Shown in pieces: positions 48,777 through 61,834 of a stretch of 64,000 nucleotides of DNA. The notes beneath the pieces are model-generated. The model made no database searches. It was not told where the DNA came from and saw nothing but the letters and a program-made list of their open reading frames with translations. The stretch lies in contig JAEMBT020000003.1 of assembly GCA_018873245.2 (NCBI GenBank), forward strand, positions 8,823,843 through 8,887,842, given 5' to 3'. The position numbers were made by a program, and so were the translations under genes. This stretch comes from Archegozetes longisetosus (Eukaryota > Arthropoda > Arachnida > Sarcoptiformes > Trhypochthoniidae). Numbering within the stretch: the stretch's first letter is position 1; each line of letters opens with the position of its first letter.

Positions 48777-51700
48777 TCACATGATTGGCATCGTTTTAGT
48801 GTCTTTGTCTCTAAGTCTTGACAACATAATGAGGGCTGCAGTAAACATGAATCCTTGAACAAAAAGAGTGACACCACTCAAAGTGGCCAAAGTGGTTGGT
48901 TCGAAACAATAGAATCCGTGCTCGTCGAAAGTCACTCTAAATCTAGACGAATCACTCGATATTATACTTTTGCTTCTTCTAAACGGAGACTTCACTGGCG
49001 AAGAATTCTTCTTATCAGCTTTCGGTTCAAGTTTTGAGACGTCTTTACTGGGTTGAATCGAAACAATCTTCGATAGCATTGTTAACGACAATATATCGCC
49101 CTTTTCAGCGAGTTCGGGATCACTGATAGGAACATCTCTACGTCTTCGTCTGCCATAAGAAGTTACAGTTTCGAAATCGTCATCACTTCTACCCGTTATA
49201 ATCTGACATTGAACCTGAATTATAAGTGTAGAAAAAAATTGAACAGCTTTTAGTTTATCGTGTATAAATTGCCTCCAAGTTATTGTTTGACTAATACTGA
49301 CGGGTCGGCATTTGTCCAGGCAAGTCTCTACTTCTGCCTCCAACTCAAGAGTTGAACTACCAGTGAAAGTGAATGCTTCCAAATAGCTTTCCAATGATTT
49401 TCGTTCTTTCGAGATTGTTCTAACTTCACGCATCATCTTTGCCTCCACAGGACATCTATATCATAATTAATTGTATGCGTTAATCATTAATTGTTTCTTA
49501 GCTATTTTTTCATTTGATTAATATTAGTGAGAATATAAATGAAAGCAAGAAATTACTACCAAAGTGGAAATGACTGATCGACAGAATGTCGTAAGTTGCA
49601 TGTTAAGTCGTTTAATAGGTTCTTTATTTAATAGGACTTATTAGAGAAGCAGCTTAATAGGGGAATCAGTTTTTAATGCATGCACAAAATTCGTAGTTTA
49701 ATATGAAAATTATGATATATGAAAATAGTTTATATAAACAGAAGAGTTGACAAACCCGGTATTATCGATGAGAGTAATATTATTAGAACTTGCAGTGCCG
49801 TCTTTTGCTATCAAGTTTCTAACGAAAATACCATAGGTAGCTATAATAAAGCATAAATATCGTCAGGTTTTCAATCACCATTAAAGAGGGTTTCAAATAT
49901 GAGATATTAATACCTTCATCACTCATTCTGACTTGGACTCGAAGAGTATCTCCTAAGGCGACTGAATCGATATCTTGTCCGTTAATGTCCACAATATGCA
50001 AAGATAATTCTGGAAGCTTAGCTGATCCTCTTAAACGATCTGTTAGAATGTCTCTGGAAAGAGTTGGTTTAAAAATAAATCTATCGAATCAAAGTAATTA
50101 AAGGCTATCTCTGAAAGGCCGAAAGCAAATGATGCTGATTTGGGAGTGCTTTAGAAATATGTTTAATTATTGTCATCAATTGTAAGGATGTGGAGGTAAC
50201 TGACTCTCACTTTTATGGAGTCTTAGCATTAAAAGGCTAAACTGTAATAAACATTCTTGGAAATAAATTCTACAGTTATTCAGTAACTGTAGAATAATCT
50301 TTTGAAGGTTGTGACTAATTAACATAAATATACAATTTGTGATATTAATAAATTTTGAAAACTATCTCTTATGAGCAAATTTTAATAGCATGTCATTATA
50401 TTTAATGTTATTATTATTATTATTATTCATATTTCAATCATTATAATAAGGATAATATTTTTGGTTTGAAAAATACAATAAAAGTTGCGGCAATCAGAAA
50501 ATGATCAGAATAATAAGTAGTAGCATCTCAAACAGAAATAAACAATTGTGCTTCTAAAGTGCGACAACATTTTCAATCACTTTATCAATACTAATCGACA
50601 AAATGAGCTCTGACTGAATATGATATGAAAATATAAGAGCAGTTCGTTAACTATTATAGAAATGAAGTTTTGCTAAAACGTGGAAAATGATAATCGTCCG
50701 AATGATTGAGTAGATGTGAGTGAAGTTTTATTGGAAGAATCTAATTACAAATTGTTATTAAGTTGTTTTACTCGACGGCAAATAAGGAGTTATATCTAAG
50801 AGAGTAATATTTATGAATATTTTAAGAAAAATCATGACGATTAATAATATTTTGGAAAGAGTTGATGCCATTTACGATACAAACCATACATTATATTTGA
50901 AGAATAATTTATTCTAATCTTAATGCATAAGCTCATTATTTCAATTTATTGCTAAATGTCATCAATGAGATGGGCGAACAAATATTTTATAACTTTAAAC
51001 AAATTTATTCTTAGAACTAAACATTTTTATGGGTAATTAGAGAGCAGTTGGAAAGTAAGCAAAGAGTTAGTGTTTAATGAATGGGTGGATATAATCACGA
51101 TTGAAACGAAGGCATGTTTTTCGAAAATCACAAACATTGAAATACAGGCTTAAAATGAAAGCTGTTTTTATTATAAGGTAACAATTCACGTGCCATACCT
51201 CATACCTCTGTCAAAACTATGAATTATCGCATAAGTGGTCTCTATTAGGTTATTAACCCACACCATCAAATAAGTCATAAGGCATTAAATGTTTGATTTT
51301 CTAGATATCAAATTTAAAGTTCAACTATTCATCAAAACGCTTTCTAAAACTTTCAGCCCCTTAAGTGTAAATATTAAGTTATTTGAACTGAATATATACA
51401 GTAATTATTAGTTTGAAACGTGCAGTTTTATAGGAGTCGCACCTTTTTCAAACTCATCATAAGCTTGTAATTCGATTGCAAACCCAATCAAATATATTAT
51501 TTAGTTTGTAATTATTTCAAAGGCCTTAAAGACCAGCCCATACTAATAAATTGAAACGTTTCAAACTTAGGATTAAGTCTTATTTAACTTTAGATTTTAA
51601 ACATAAAGCTCACTCAGATCAAAATTGGTCCATTTCTAAAACTCATTCAACAGATTCCATCTAATATTAAAAAAATCTAATTGAAAGTTTGAAAACCACT

Positions 51701-54700
51701 TTTGGGGAGTTATAACTGACTGGCTAGCATTTGAAAAACAGTTTATGTTAAAGTTTAAATTGAAGAAAATGATAAAAAGTGGTTTATCTCTAACATTAAA
51801 GTTGAACGTGAAACGATTAATTTGGACTTGTATGAAGATTTCAATTTTATATTTGCACAATAAACCATCTAAAGGGAATATACAGTCCATAAAATATGAA
51901 GGCTATACTCAAAACAAACATCTTAAGTGAAGTTAATCAAAACAATTCTAAAATAAATGTTTGAACAAATTCTTAAATAACATAAATCTAAATGACTAAT
52001 ACTTAAAAAGAGTTATTTTCAGTAATTTACTGAAATTAGTTAGAACTCCATGTATTCCTTATAAGGAGTTGATTATTCACAAAATTTATTTTACATTCAT
52101 TTTTGTTTCGGTTTTACGACGAAAGTGTCTGCAAAACCCTGAATAAATAACATATTTCAAGCTTGTCTTAGTTATAGTTTTCGAAAGTAATTTGTAATCA
52201 ATGGTAGGCTGCAAGTTTGTCTCAGGCAAATAAATTCATTTAGATGACACTTGATTTAACTTCGACTTATCAGAAATACCTAAACTTACGACCAATTTAT
52301 GGACAACCATTGATTTATTTGTTGAATTTTTTCTAAAACAATATTATAGTTGAAAAGGGATTGTATAATCATTTGGTAAAAACAAAATATCAATCTTCGG
52401 TCAATAAAAAGTTGATCTGTGAGTGAGATGGTTATGTTATTGGCATAAATTGAAAGTTCATCGAACGAAGGTTTTCAATTATCAAATGAGAGACTGTACT
52501 CAACAACACTGAATGCCTGTTATAATTGCCGGGTTTTATATCAATTTAAATAAAGTGGCGAAGCCAGTAGGAACAGTGAGTGTACAAGCACCTCAACCCA
52601 AGTCTGCCGCTAACTTCACAGAAAAAGTTCTTTATTTTTCAATATGAAATTATCTTAATTTATTATAATTACAAAAAACAAGTAAAATACTTCATCGATC
52701 AAATTAAAAGTTATAAAACAATATGTTTTAATTGGAAAGGTGCATATTCAGGCAAATTGAACATGGTAGGTGCGCCCCCGCTTCAAATACCTGGCTTCAC
52801 CACTGGTTAAATCACTGAGAATGCTTGACGTGCTAACAGTTCAGTATTAAAAGTATAAAATGATAGGGCGTATATACAAACAAGAAATATTTAATTAAGA
52901 ACTGAATGAATGACTATAAAAAAGACTAAAAATAAAACCTGTACTCGTGTCTCGACAACTGAATGGATTTGGGAAAACTAGATTGAAGTTTATTAATTGA
53001 ATAGGAATAGTAACTAATAGCTGAAGTAAAAATGACACAAAAAATAAGAGTTTGACCAATTAATAATAGTAAAAAAAACTGAAAAACTAAAAAACTAATA
53101 AAATATCACAAGTATTAAATTATACAGTTATTGTGATTAATACAGACTTGCATTCATTCATTATTAAGTGATTAGATATGAGCAAAAGCTTTATAATAAT
53201 TGATTTACACAATTAATCACATTTGCTTCAACTGTATTTCATGCTCTTTGAAAAACTATCATCGAATCGATGTACTCGTAGTAATGTTGGTCACTTATTT
53301 GGTTCTTGACAGAGATCACAATAATGGATGTGTTTTTCTACAAGACTGAATGCCTCACTCACTGAATATACCAAAACTCTATTAAGACTCAATAAAACAA
53401 ATTAGTTTCTTACCCATCAATAGCAAGATCAACAATAGAAATGGTATCATTATAGAGATCAAACTTGCAATAGACTCCAAGTGCCAAATCTCTAGTGGTA
53501 ACCACCATATCGTGATGTTGTATAACTATATCGTTTGTGAAATGTCCAGGACTTGACTGCTTAACATCGCACTCATCATTGTTATATTTCATCTTTATAT
53601 CAAACTCCAAACTATTACTTATGTCGTTAACGCAATAGTTTGGCTTTGATTTGGCGTAAATTTTTCCATTAAATAGCTTACTTGTCTTAACTTTTGCCAC
53701 CATTTCTCGAGCCCGACATGAGATCGTTACTATTATATGAAAAATAAATCATTACTTTTACTTAAGATTCAATTCTCGATGTCAACAGAGCTGTATTTCA
53801 TTTTGTAGTTTTAGATTTAAGGTTCTCTTTCAATGTTACTTTGAATCTGAAGATTAAATCAAGTTCTTCAAACCTAACTATCTTTCAGTCTAATCTTAAA
53901 ATTGTTAAAACCAATATTTATGACTACAGTTTGAATTGATAATTATCTTTTCTAATTATATCTTCTGGTTTAGGAAGTCTGGTCAATAATAAATAAATTT
54001 GAATAATTCAAAACACAAATCTAGATAATCAATGTTTCAAAAATACAATTTTCAATGACACCAAGATATAAAAAAAAGTTCATCAATACCATTGTAACAC
54101 ATAGAAAGTTCAAAAGTTATAGCGCCGTTCACCTTCAGGTACGGGCTTTCGATATGTGTCAAAGAGTTTTTGTCCAAATGACTGATACGACAAATACTGT
54201 TTGATGGATCGCTGAAATCAAACGAATGACAACGATATGGACTATTCAAACATTTTTCTCTGCACTCAGCGATTGAGTGAACGTCTTTAAAAACAGAATC
54301 CACTGTTTTGATGATCTTATCATTGAGTCGACGGAAATCACAGAATTTGGTTGGCTCTGAAAAAGTTATCGATCATTGGTTTTAGAATTCATTAAAAGGT
54401 ATGTTATATAGACCTTGAATACAGTTGTTTTCAATATAATCAAAAGTTCCGTTTGACGGTCCGTACTTCTTATATATCATATCATTATTAACATTAATGG
54501 TATGTCTGTCCATATCAGAGAGGGTACATTCATTACTCTCACTGTTATAATTAACTGAACGGCACTCGAAATCCAATTCATTCAGACACGATTGCATACA
54601 TTCCAATCTTGACACCACTTTAATTTTCTTTTTATCCATTCTTTTCAATTCGTATCCTTTGACTCTTTCGAAAGCCCAGCCGCGATTGCATGCTTTCCTC

Positions 54701-55699
54701 TTATCTGATCAAAAGATAATTGAAAAATACTACTAAGAAATAGTTGAGAAGCTGAGATTTTGTAGTAAACTTCAATTAAAAGTTAGTCAAGATGATTTAA
54801 AGTCATCCATGTTAACTTATCATAATTACCTGTTAAACAGATTCTTTGCGCATAGATTGTAAAAACTGGAAATTCAGATCGAACCAACGCTTCTGGTCGC
54901 TCATTGGATGACGAACTCAATAGAATACAAGATCCCGTCTCGAAGTTCAGTGATTTACACGTGTCGTTTGATAGACATCTGTCCATACATTCTGTCAGGT
55001 GTAGTATTCCAGGCAGAACTGTCACTGTATCTGATGGGGCTGTGAATACGTACCCAGTCATCAGCTCAAACGTTACCAAACCGTTGGGACAATCTATCAG
55101 ATAGCGAAAATAGATAGTTCAAAACCATGATATTTCATAACGATAAAGATAACTCTTTAAACCTTCGTGTATTTAGCCTTAAGAGACAATATTAATTTGG
55201 TGATTAAATTTATTAAGTTATTAGGAAGTTGATACTGATATGATAAAGATAAAGAGACTAGTCATAATAATAACAGTTTTCTGTATGCTTTCCTATTAAG
55301 TTATGTAATCTACATGTTTAAATAGAGAAGTTTCATGACTTGATTGTTTCCTACATAAAAAATGGCTCAATTCAATTTTGACTTAATTTCTGTAATCATT
55401 TAGGGATTACTTTTAACTTATGAGGTGAACTTATTTCGTGATGAAGTTTTTTGCATCATAGATAGCACTACATAATTGCATACTGTATATACTGCATATA
55501 ACATAAACATATATATATATATATATATTGGAAATATGAGGTTGAAACTTTTTTAAGATAATGATCATTATCATTATCATCAGTACTCACCATTTTTTTG
55601 CGCGGATATACAACCAGTCGTACTAAATATGATCGATATAGAAAGTATAAACGATGAAATCAATTTTCGAGAAATTTTAAATTTTGACTTGTTTTCCAT
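48777..55699 (-). CDS. PAN/apple-ZP domain transmembrane protein, gene C (mosaic)
   Basis: This is a third paralogue. Exons in transcript order: 55699-55591, 55093-54830, 54704-54414, 54356-54090, 53729-53414, 50053-49914, 49840-49756, 49455-49302, 49214-48777, giving 687 aa. The signal peptide lies within residues 1-36. PAN modules are at about 37-125, 125-222 and 222-311, and ZP-N at 311-416. These four exons are close to A and B (PAN1 about 80% identical to A by hand count). The linker (416-463) and ZP-C (463 to about 563; IFVRNLIAKDG, LIDNTGCP, ETCLDKCRPVQC) are strongly diverged. The basic cleavage site RRRRR is at about 564-568, a long Ser/Lys-rich spacer follows, and a membrane helix lies at about 651-674 with a short tail. 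ZP-C is split by two introns absent from A and B; the last, 49215-49301, is 87 bases and open in frame. The linker-to-tail exons are assigned to this gene by phase match and order. Confidence 0.85.
50409..50427. repeat. (TTA)n microsatellite in gene C region
   Basis: About six TTA/ATT units lie inside the long intron 5 of gene C (50054-53413). Confidence 0.8.
52553..52805. mobile_element. hAT-type MITE, ~253 bp, in gene C intron 5
   Basis: The element starts AAGTGGCGAAGCCAGTAGG and ends CTGGCTTCACCACTG, an inverted repeat of 13-15 bases matching the ends of the element at 40157-40403. The subterminal C-rich stretch (GCGCCCCCGC) parallels GCCCCCTCGACC in the other copy, in the same orientation. 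Flanks TTTAAATA and GTTAAATC agree in six central bases, a decayed 8-base target duplication. The first terminal base has changed from C to A, so this copy looks older. It has no transposase. Confidence 0.75.
55509..55528. repeat. (TA)n run in gene C intron 1
   Basis: About ten TA units lie in the first intron of gene C, about 65 bases downstream of the signal-peptide exon. A palindrome ATAATGATCATTAT follows at about 55558. Confidence 0.8.
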
Positions 55700-58171
55700 A
55701 ATTGCAAAAATGTTATCCACTTTCAAACTATTCAAAGTCCAAAAACAAGTCGAAGCTGACAATAGAAATTAGCAGTTTTAGCCTTAGGTTAGAAACATTG
55801 ACTTAGACATAGAATATCTACAAAAAATGGCAAAACATTTTTCTCATTTGAAGACCAAAACAAAAGTTTTCATCACTAATTAAAGTTGAAAAATAAATAT
55901 TAATCGCATTAATCTAAAACTATTTTGGAATCTAAATTATAAGTAGTATGAAATGGTAATGATCTTCAAACAAAGTTGATTATAAAATAAAGAAATTTGA
56001 GTAACTTTCTTGTTAACATCACTTTCATTACTCTTTCTCTCGCATATACTCAAAACCAAAACCAGTTTTAGAGACTCTTGAAAGTTTCTTCACTGGAAGT
56101 GTTCTGATGGGTATGTTTAAGAAGGAGACAATCAAAAAATAAAGGTAAAGGCCGAGGCTTGAAATGGGATCGCGCAGAAGCACTCGATTGCTTGGTATTT
56201 TGCTTGGTATTTTTGAACCTAAGGAATAGATGAGTTTTGAAAGAAAATTAAAGATCATTAAACTAGTCATCAAACTTAATAGTAGTTTCGCAACAAAGTA
56301 TTGAACAATGGGTTTGAAGGAAAAAGTTGGTTTTTCATTTCTGTTTACAACTAATTTGACACCTCTTCGACAGAGTTTAAACTTATTGTAAAAGCAGTAA
56401 AAGATTACATGTGAAAAGTAAATAATTCTGATTATTCAAAATTATCACTTATATTACTTCTCAGGTAAATCATAATCAATTAAACTTAAGACTTTCAGTT
56501 AATATAATCATTGATAATAAAGCTTATATCAGCCTTTTATTAACTAGTTTTGAATATTCATTGTTTCAACATTTGATATATTGGTTTAGGTCACAAACAT
56601 TCGAATACAGAAGAAACTCTTCCTCGAAAGTCTCTTCGACCTGAAATAACTGAGTAGCATTCACAAAAGCGTCTAGACTAGGTGTTAGAAAAATACAACA
56701 TATGTATAATCAATGACAAAAAGATTCATAAAATATTGAGATATTCATAGCATCCACTTTAATACAGTAGATAACAAGTGAACAAATGACAATTGAAAAT
56801 AAAAATTCAACATTCTGACTGATAAAACCACGAAAATGATACCCAAGTGTATAATCTGTTGGAGTTGAGATATTATAAGTATATCTTATAAAGATCAGCT
56901 ATTTTCCGTCTCACTGCTATTTTCGCTGAGACTTAGACTACAAACGTATGTTACCTTGTTTACTATCACAATATTTTTGAACAAACCATTTCAAAGTTAA
57001 GTTTAGGTCAATTTTGATCTGATAGAGTGATTTCGACAGATTTGGTTATTAGCATAAGTATAGAGCAAAGAAGAAACACAAAGATTTGTTTTTCAAATAT
57101 AAGTTTATAGAAGAGGTTTCAAATTTGAATTGCAAAATCTGGCTCAGAGTAATTTGATTGTAATACAGGTTTAAAATCAATCTTATTATTTTCTTGACCA
57201 ACACCGAGTTCAAAACCCAAATCAAGCGGACATTTCAAGTTTGAAGTCACCTCAACTGTTTGATAGATATTTTTAGTTTCAAGTTCATACTCACTGTCAG
57301 ATGGCTTCTAAGAAAAATGCTTTACTACCAGTTAATTTCAAGCCCTAACCCTTCTTCAAAGCTGTTTCTTCTTTAGGAATACTTTTGAAACTAGACATCG
57401 AGATGTCATCTTAAGATTGAAATCTTGCGATTAAGATAAAGTTTGATAGTTCACGGGATCAAGATTTTATAGGAATTTAATTGACCTACACTTTTCGTAG
57501 TCCCTACTACCAGGAAGTTTCTATAGTGCCCACTAGTCTTCAATTCTGATCATAACTCTTTTTATCACAAAATCCGATTCTGAATACCATTAGAGAGTGG
57601 AATAATTTTTTATAGCATGCAATTAAACCTTTCATTACTAAATGTGCGGATCGGGAAAGTATTTGATCTTTTAACCGAACATTTTGATCAGGTTCGTGGC
57701 TAATCAGCCGAATATTAGCAAATGTTTTATTACTCTAGAAGTTAATTTAAAGGAAAATTGCTAGAAATCAATCTGGAATTGACAATTTAAATGAAGATTT
57801 GCCCCAATGATATACTGCGTGCTTGTGATTCATAAATCGTCTTAACTAATAAATAATGAAACAAACGCGTTTTTATGTAATTGAAGTGTGAAAATTGTTC
57901 AACAAATTTCAATGTGAAGGTTGTCCCACAAAAGGAAAACAAATTTCTGTTTGATGGGTGCGTCGGGCATGTTTTACAGTAATTATTTTCTTAGTTTTTA
58001 TAATTAAGAGCACTATTCATTTCGTGTCAATTAGCTATTATCTCAATAAAATGTCCCGGGAGGAAGAGAAATCGAGAATATGGAATCTCATTAGCATTAA
58101 ACAATACTTACATAATGTAAATAGAGTGCAATATACTGAAGGTTTAGTATTAAGTTTTAAACTTGCTTATC

Positions 58172-58174
<3 letters not shown>

Positions 58175-58203
<29 letters not shown>
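58175..58203. repeat. (TC)n microsatellite
   Basis: About 14 uninterrupted TC units. Confidence 0.95.
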
Positions 58204-58205
<2 letters not shown>

Positions 58206-60715
58206 ATCTAATTAACCAACAATAACTTCAACATTTAATTAGACTAATAGAAAGTTATGCACGGATTCATCGACTGATGCGTTCAGCGAAAGAATAACAA
58301 AAAGTGTATTTCAAGGCAATTATTTGATATTAATTTGAAATCTTGACCCAATCATAAGGTTAATAATATCAAACGAGTCGAGTGGAAAAATAATGAGACA
58401 GGAACTGAATTTAGCTTTTTTATTGCTCTAAAGTTTTATTGTGAAGTGCGGGTGGGGCTGACCGGAGAATCAGAAAATCCGATTGGGAGTAGGCTTAGAA
58501 TCGATTAAAATAACATTGACTGCATTGACAGCTCCATTAAGTTATATTTGTGTAAATTATGTGTGTTTGCGATTCAGCTTTTCCTTTGCTTACCTTCAAA
58601 ATAAACTTTTTTTTTAAGAAAGGCTGGTTTTGTGGTACGACTACGAGTATAGCAATTAAGTTAAACCCACCTCTAGTTGACAGCGTTTTATGAAAACCTT
58701 AATGCACCCAAACTTTTGCAGCCTTATTGTAATGTCACTTACAGGTCATTCAACTAAAACAGAATTACAGCTCATGCAGAAGCAGAAACAATGTATTTTT
58801 TAAAAATCAAATCTAGAATTTATGATTTTGCATAAAATGAATTTTATTAATTCCAAAAATTTTTATTATAAATATTTATACAATGCGTAGGAAATTGATT
58901 AAAAATTAATTATTAATACAAAGTTAATAACAAACAACAAACTTCCCGTCCCTGACAACTGATTCCTCAAGTTGTACGTCTAAGATAGCCTTTTAATCAT
59001 TTGGGTTAAGATCTTGAGAGAGAATCCCGTGTGAATAAATTTACTAAATCATAAAAAATTGGTGTTTAAGTCAACTATAATCTAAAAAGATTTTTTAAAA
59101 ACCTAAAAAAGGTGTGCTCCTCAGGCAGTACAGTATTATTTCGTTAATATAAACCACGAACTGATTGTTAATTCCAAGTTTAAAAGTTGAGCAAAAGAAT
59201 TTGCTGGCCTCTCAAAAAAGAAAAATATTCATCAAACAAATGCCTTAATGTATTAAATAAAAAGCCTACAGATGTGTACTTAAACCTAAAATAAACCCCG
59301 GAATGAAATGCCTCTCATAAACATAACCCTTAAATAATAAAAGCCTTGTATATAAAGTAACCCTTAACCGAGTATAAATTAATTGAGAAGCACCATTTCT
59401 TATGCCATAAAAGTAAATCTAACAGATCCCCAGTGTTTCATATTAACGATGCAATACTGTAATTCATTCGTAAGATATATATTAGGGTTTTGGCATCAAT
59501 TTATTGGACATCAGATTAGAAATATATTATATGAAATATGAAATGATAACATAAATTCAGTAGTACTTAATTGATTTCTAGCTTATAAATTAAGAGTTAT
59601 CACAAATAGTGTGCACTCTTTGTCAAAGTTTACATATCTATGGTTGCATCTGTCGAAAGTTACCAGTTTTTTTCATTGCCATCATCTCAACTATCAGTTG
59701 TAATGACAGATGAATATCAAGAAGAGAAAATCATGGGAAAGAGTAGCTTCAAAGTAGATTTGCCAATGTTTGAGATGAGATCTGCTAATTGTAAGTGAAC
59801 GGGTCTTAGGCAAATGATGTGAAATGTCATGATTGTTACTATGTAGTGATTATGATTATGGTAATTATTCAGATGATACTATAGGAATGTTGCACTATTT
59901 CATTATACTGATGGACGTTATCACAAGTTCTCCATCTGGGGTTTACTTGTTTTTTGTATGGATAAAAAAGTTATTCAGCATAACTTCATTCAGTGATTGT
60001 AAAGTCCAGTTTTGCTGGAGATTGAGGCACGACTTGAATCTTTATAATTCTGTGATGATCGCCGTAAGAAACGGCCGTGAATTAAGACCCAAACACATAG
60101 ACCGCAAATTGATATTTGGGCAATACATCCAACTATTATAGCACCATATATTATAATAGGAGAAAAACATATATCACCCGCACAGAAATGGATGACTGAT
60201 GAAAATCCTGTTTTTATTAATAGAGAAAAGTATTTGTTAACAATAATTGTGAATTTAAAAAGTTTTATAACTATTTATTCTTCAAAAATAAATGGTTTGC
60301 AAGTAATAAAATTGATATAAAATTACACGATATGAAAAAGTCAAAATACTGCAGGAACAAGATATTCAACTTTTTTGTGAAGGATATAACTTTTAGGCAT
60401 ATTTTTTGCATTATATTAATATTAAGTAGTTTTCTTAACAGATCGAAATTCACTTTATAGTGTAAAACGTCCAACACTTATCAAATCTTTTCATACTATT
60501 ATATCAAATATGATAAATTCTTTGCCTAATAGACTATAAGTTCAAACGATGTAAATCTTAGTTCAATCTTTAGTAAATTTCATTGAATTAAAAGTTGAAA
60601 TTCTGTTGAGCTTATGCGAAATGCAAATATTTAATGGATGTATGAATAGATTTTAAGGCTATTGAAAACATTTTTGAATAGGTCTGAAAGCTTTTAAATA
60701 TTTATTCATCTAGAA

Positions 60716-60760
60716 TAGGATACATCGTATAATAGGATACATTCTATAATAGGATTTAAT
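60716..60760. repeat. 17-bp tandem repeat, about 2.5 units
   Basis: Units begin ATAGGATACAT and run head to tail, with small differences between them. Confidence 0.6.
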
Positions 60761-60994
60761 GTGAGATATAATAGTTTGTAAACTTAATAATGTTCGACCC
60801 TCTTTGGCTATCAATCTTATTAAGGAAACTCTAAAACCTATTCCTCATGTACATCTATAAAACATAGCACTTCTCACATCATTAAGAGTTAGATGTTTAT
60901 AATGTTCTTATTTTTTCATCTCAACCTTTCAATGTATTCTCGAGTAATTCCCGCCTTATATCGTGCATCATCTCGATTACTACATTTTGTTCAT

Positions 60995-61019
60995 ACACAC
61001 ACACACACACACTCTCTCT
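60995..61019. repeat. Compound (AC)n-(TC)n microsatellite
   Basis: Nine AC units are followed directly by three to four TC units. Confidence 0.9.
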
Positions 61020-61768
61020 GCGTTCCTCTTCTCAACTTTGTGAGGCTCACATAGACCTCAACCACAAACAATCATATAAATAGTGAAATCCTAACGAAGA
61101 AATTCAACAAATAATTGTTATATTCGTTGATTTGAGCTCTGGTTTCGCTTTTGTTTTGTGTGAAAATATAATTATAGACTCATACGATGTAAATGCATGA
61201 ATGAATTCACAAGTATGTGAAATAAAAAGTTTGAATCATAATAAATCTTCTCATCAAAACTAGTCGTTAAGAAAACATGTCAAAAAAATTATATGAGATA
61301 AGAAGGCATGCAATCCAATATGTCTTTTCGTCTTACGGCGCCTTAAGCAACATTTTGCTTGCATTTCTGTTGTCAAGTCTTTAAATACAGACACAGGAGG
61401 TATCACTTCTTTTTTTATTGATAGCCAATTGGGTTTTGTTTAAATTGGATAAGTTTTCGGCTCTAACAAAAAAATTAATAGAAGCCAAACAGTCAATTCT
61501 ATAGTCAATTGAAAATTGTATAAAACCTATACCGATATAATACAATGAAAGCACTTTTTCAATAATAATATTCCGATAGTGCATGAGCTTCAAAGATGAA
61601 ATAAGTGCCGCTTTCCATTTTTTTTCTAGTAATAGCTAACGTAAACCTTCAGCTATGAAACCTCTTCACGGAAGAAAAACATCATTAATACGACACACAA
61701 GCCAAGTGTAATGACATTAAATATGAGCGTATAGTGTGTGAACGAGTGAAAGGTGAGTGAGTAAGTGA

Positions 61769-61770
<2 letters not shown>

Positions 61771-61831
<61 letters not shown>
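61771..61831. repeat. (AG)n microsatellite, about 30 units
   Basis: An uninterrupted AG tract of about 60 bases, the longest simple repeat in the window. It is the source of the spurious Ser-Leu open frames on the - strand. Confidence 0.97.

Positions 61832-61834
<3 letters not shown>

Noticed and set aside
50054..53413. Remnants of A/B-like linker and ZP-C exons hidden in gene C intron 5, which would explain the mosaic.
   Set aside because: I looked for the conserved PNVTMKITDR, SPYEIFVREL and FDAFKFP blocks on the - strand and did not find them.
56028..56273. 81-codon - strand frame upstream of gene C.
   Set aside because: Considered as an upstream exon, but it has no matching splice sites to gene C, whose signal-peptide exon is already complete.
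59833..60141. 102-codon + strand open frame.
   Set aside because: No domain, no splice context and no signal; the length is within chance expectation.
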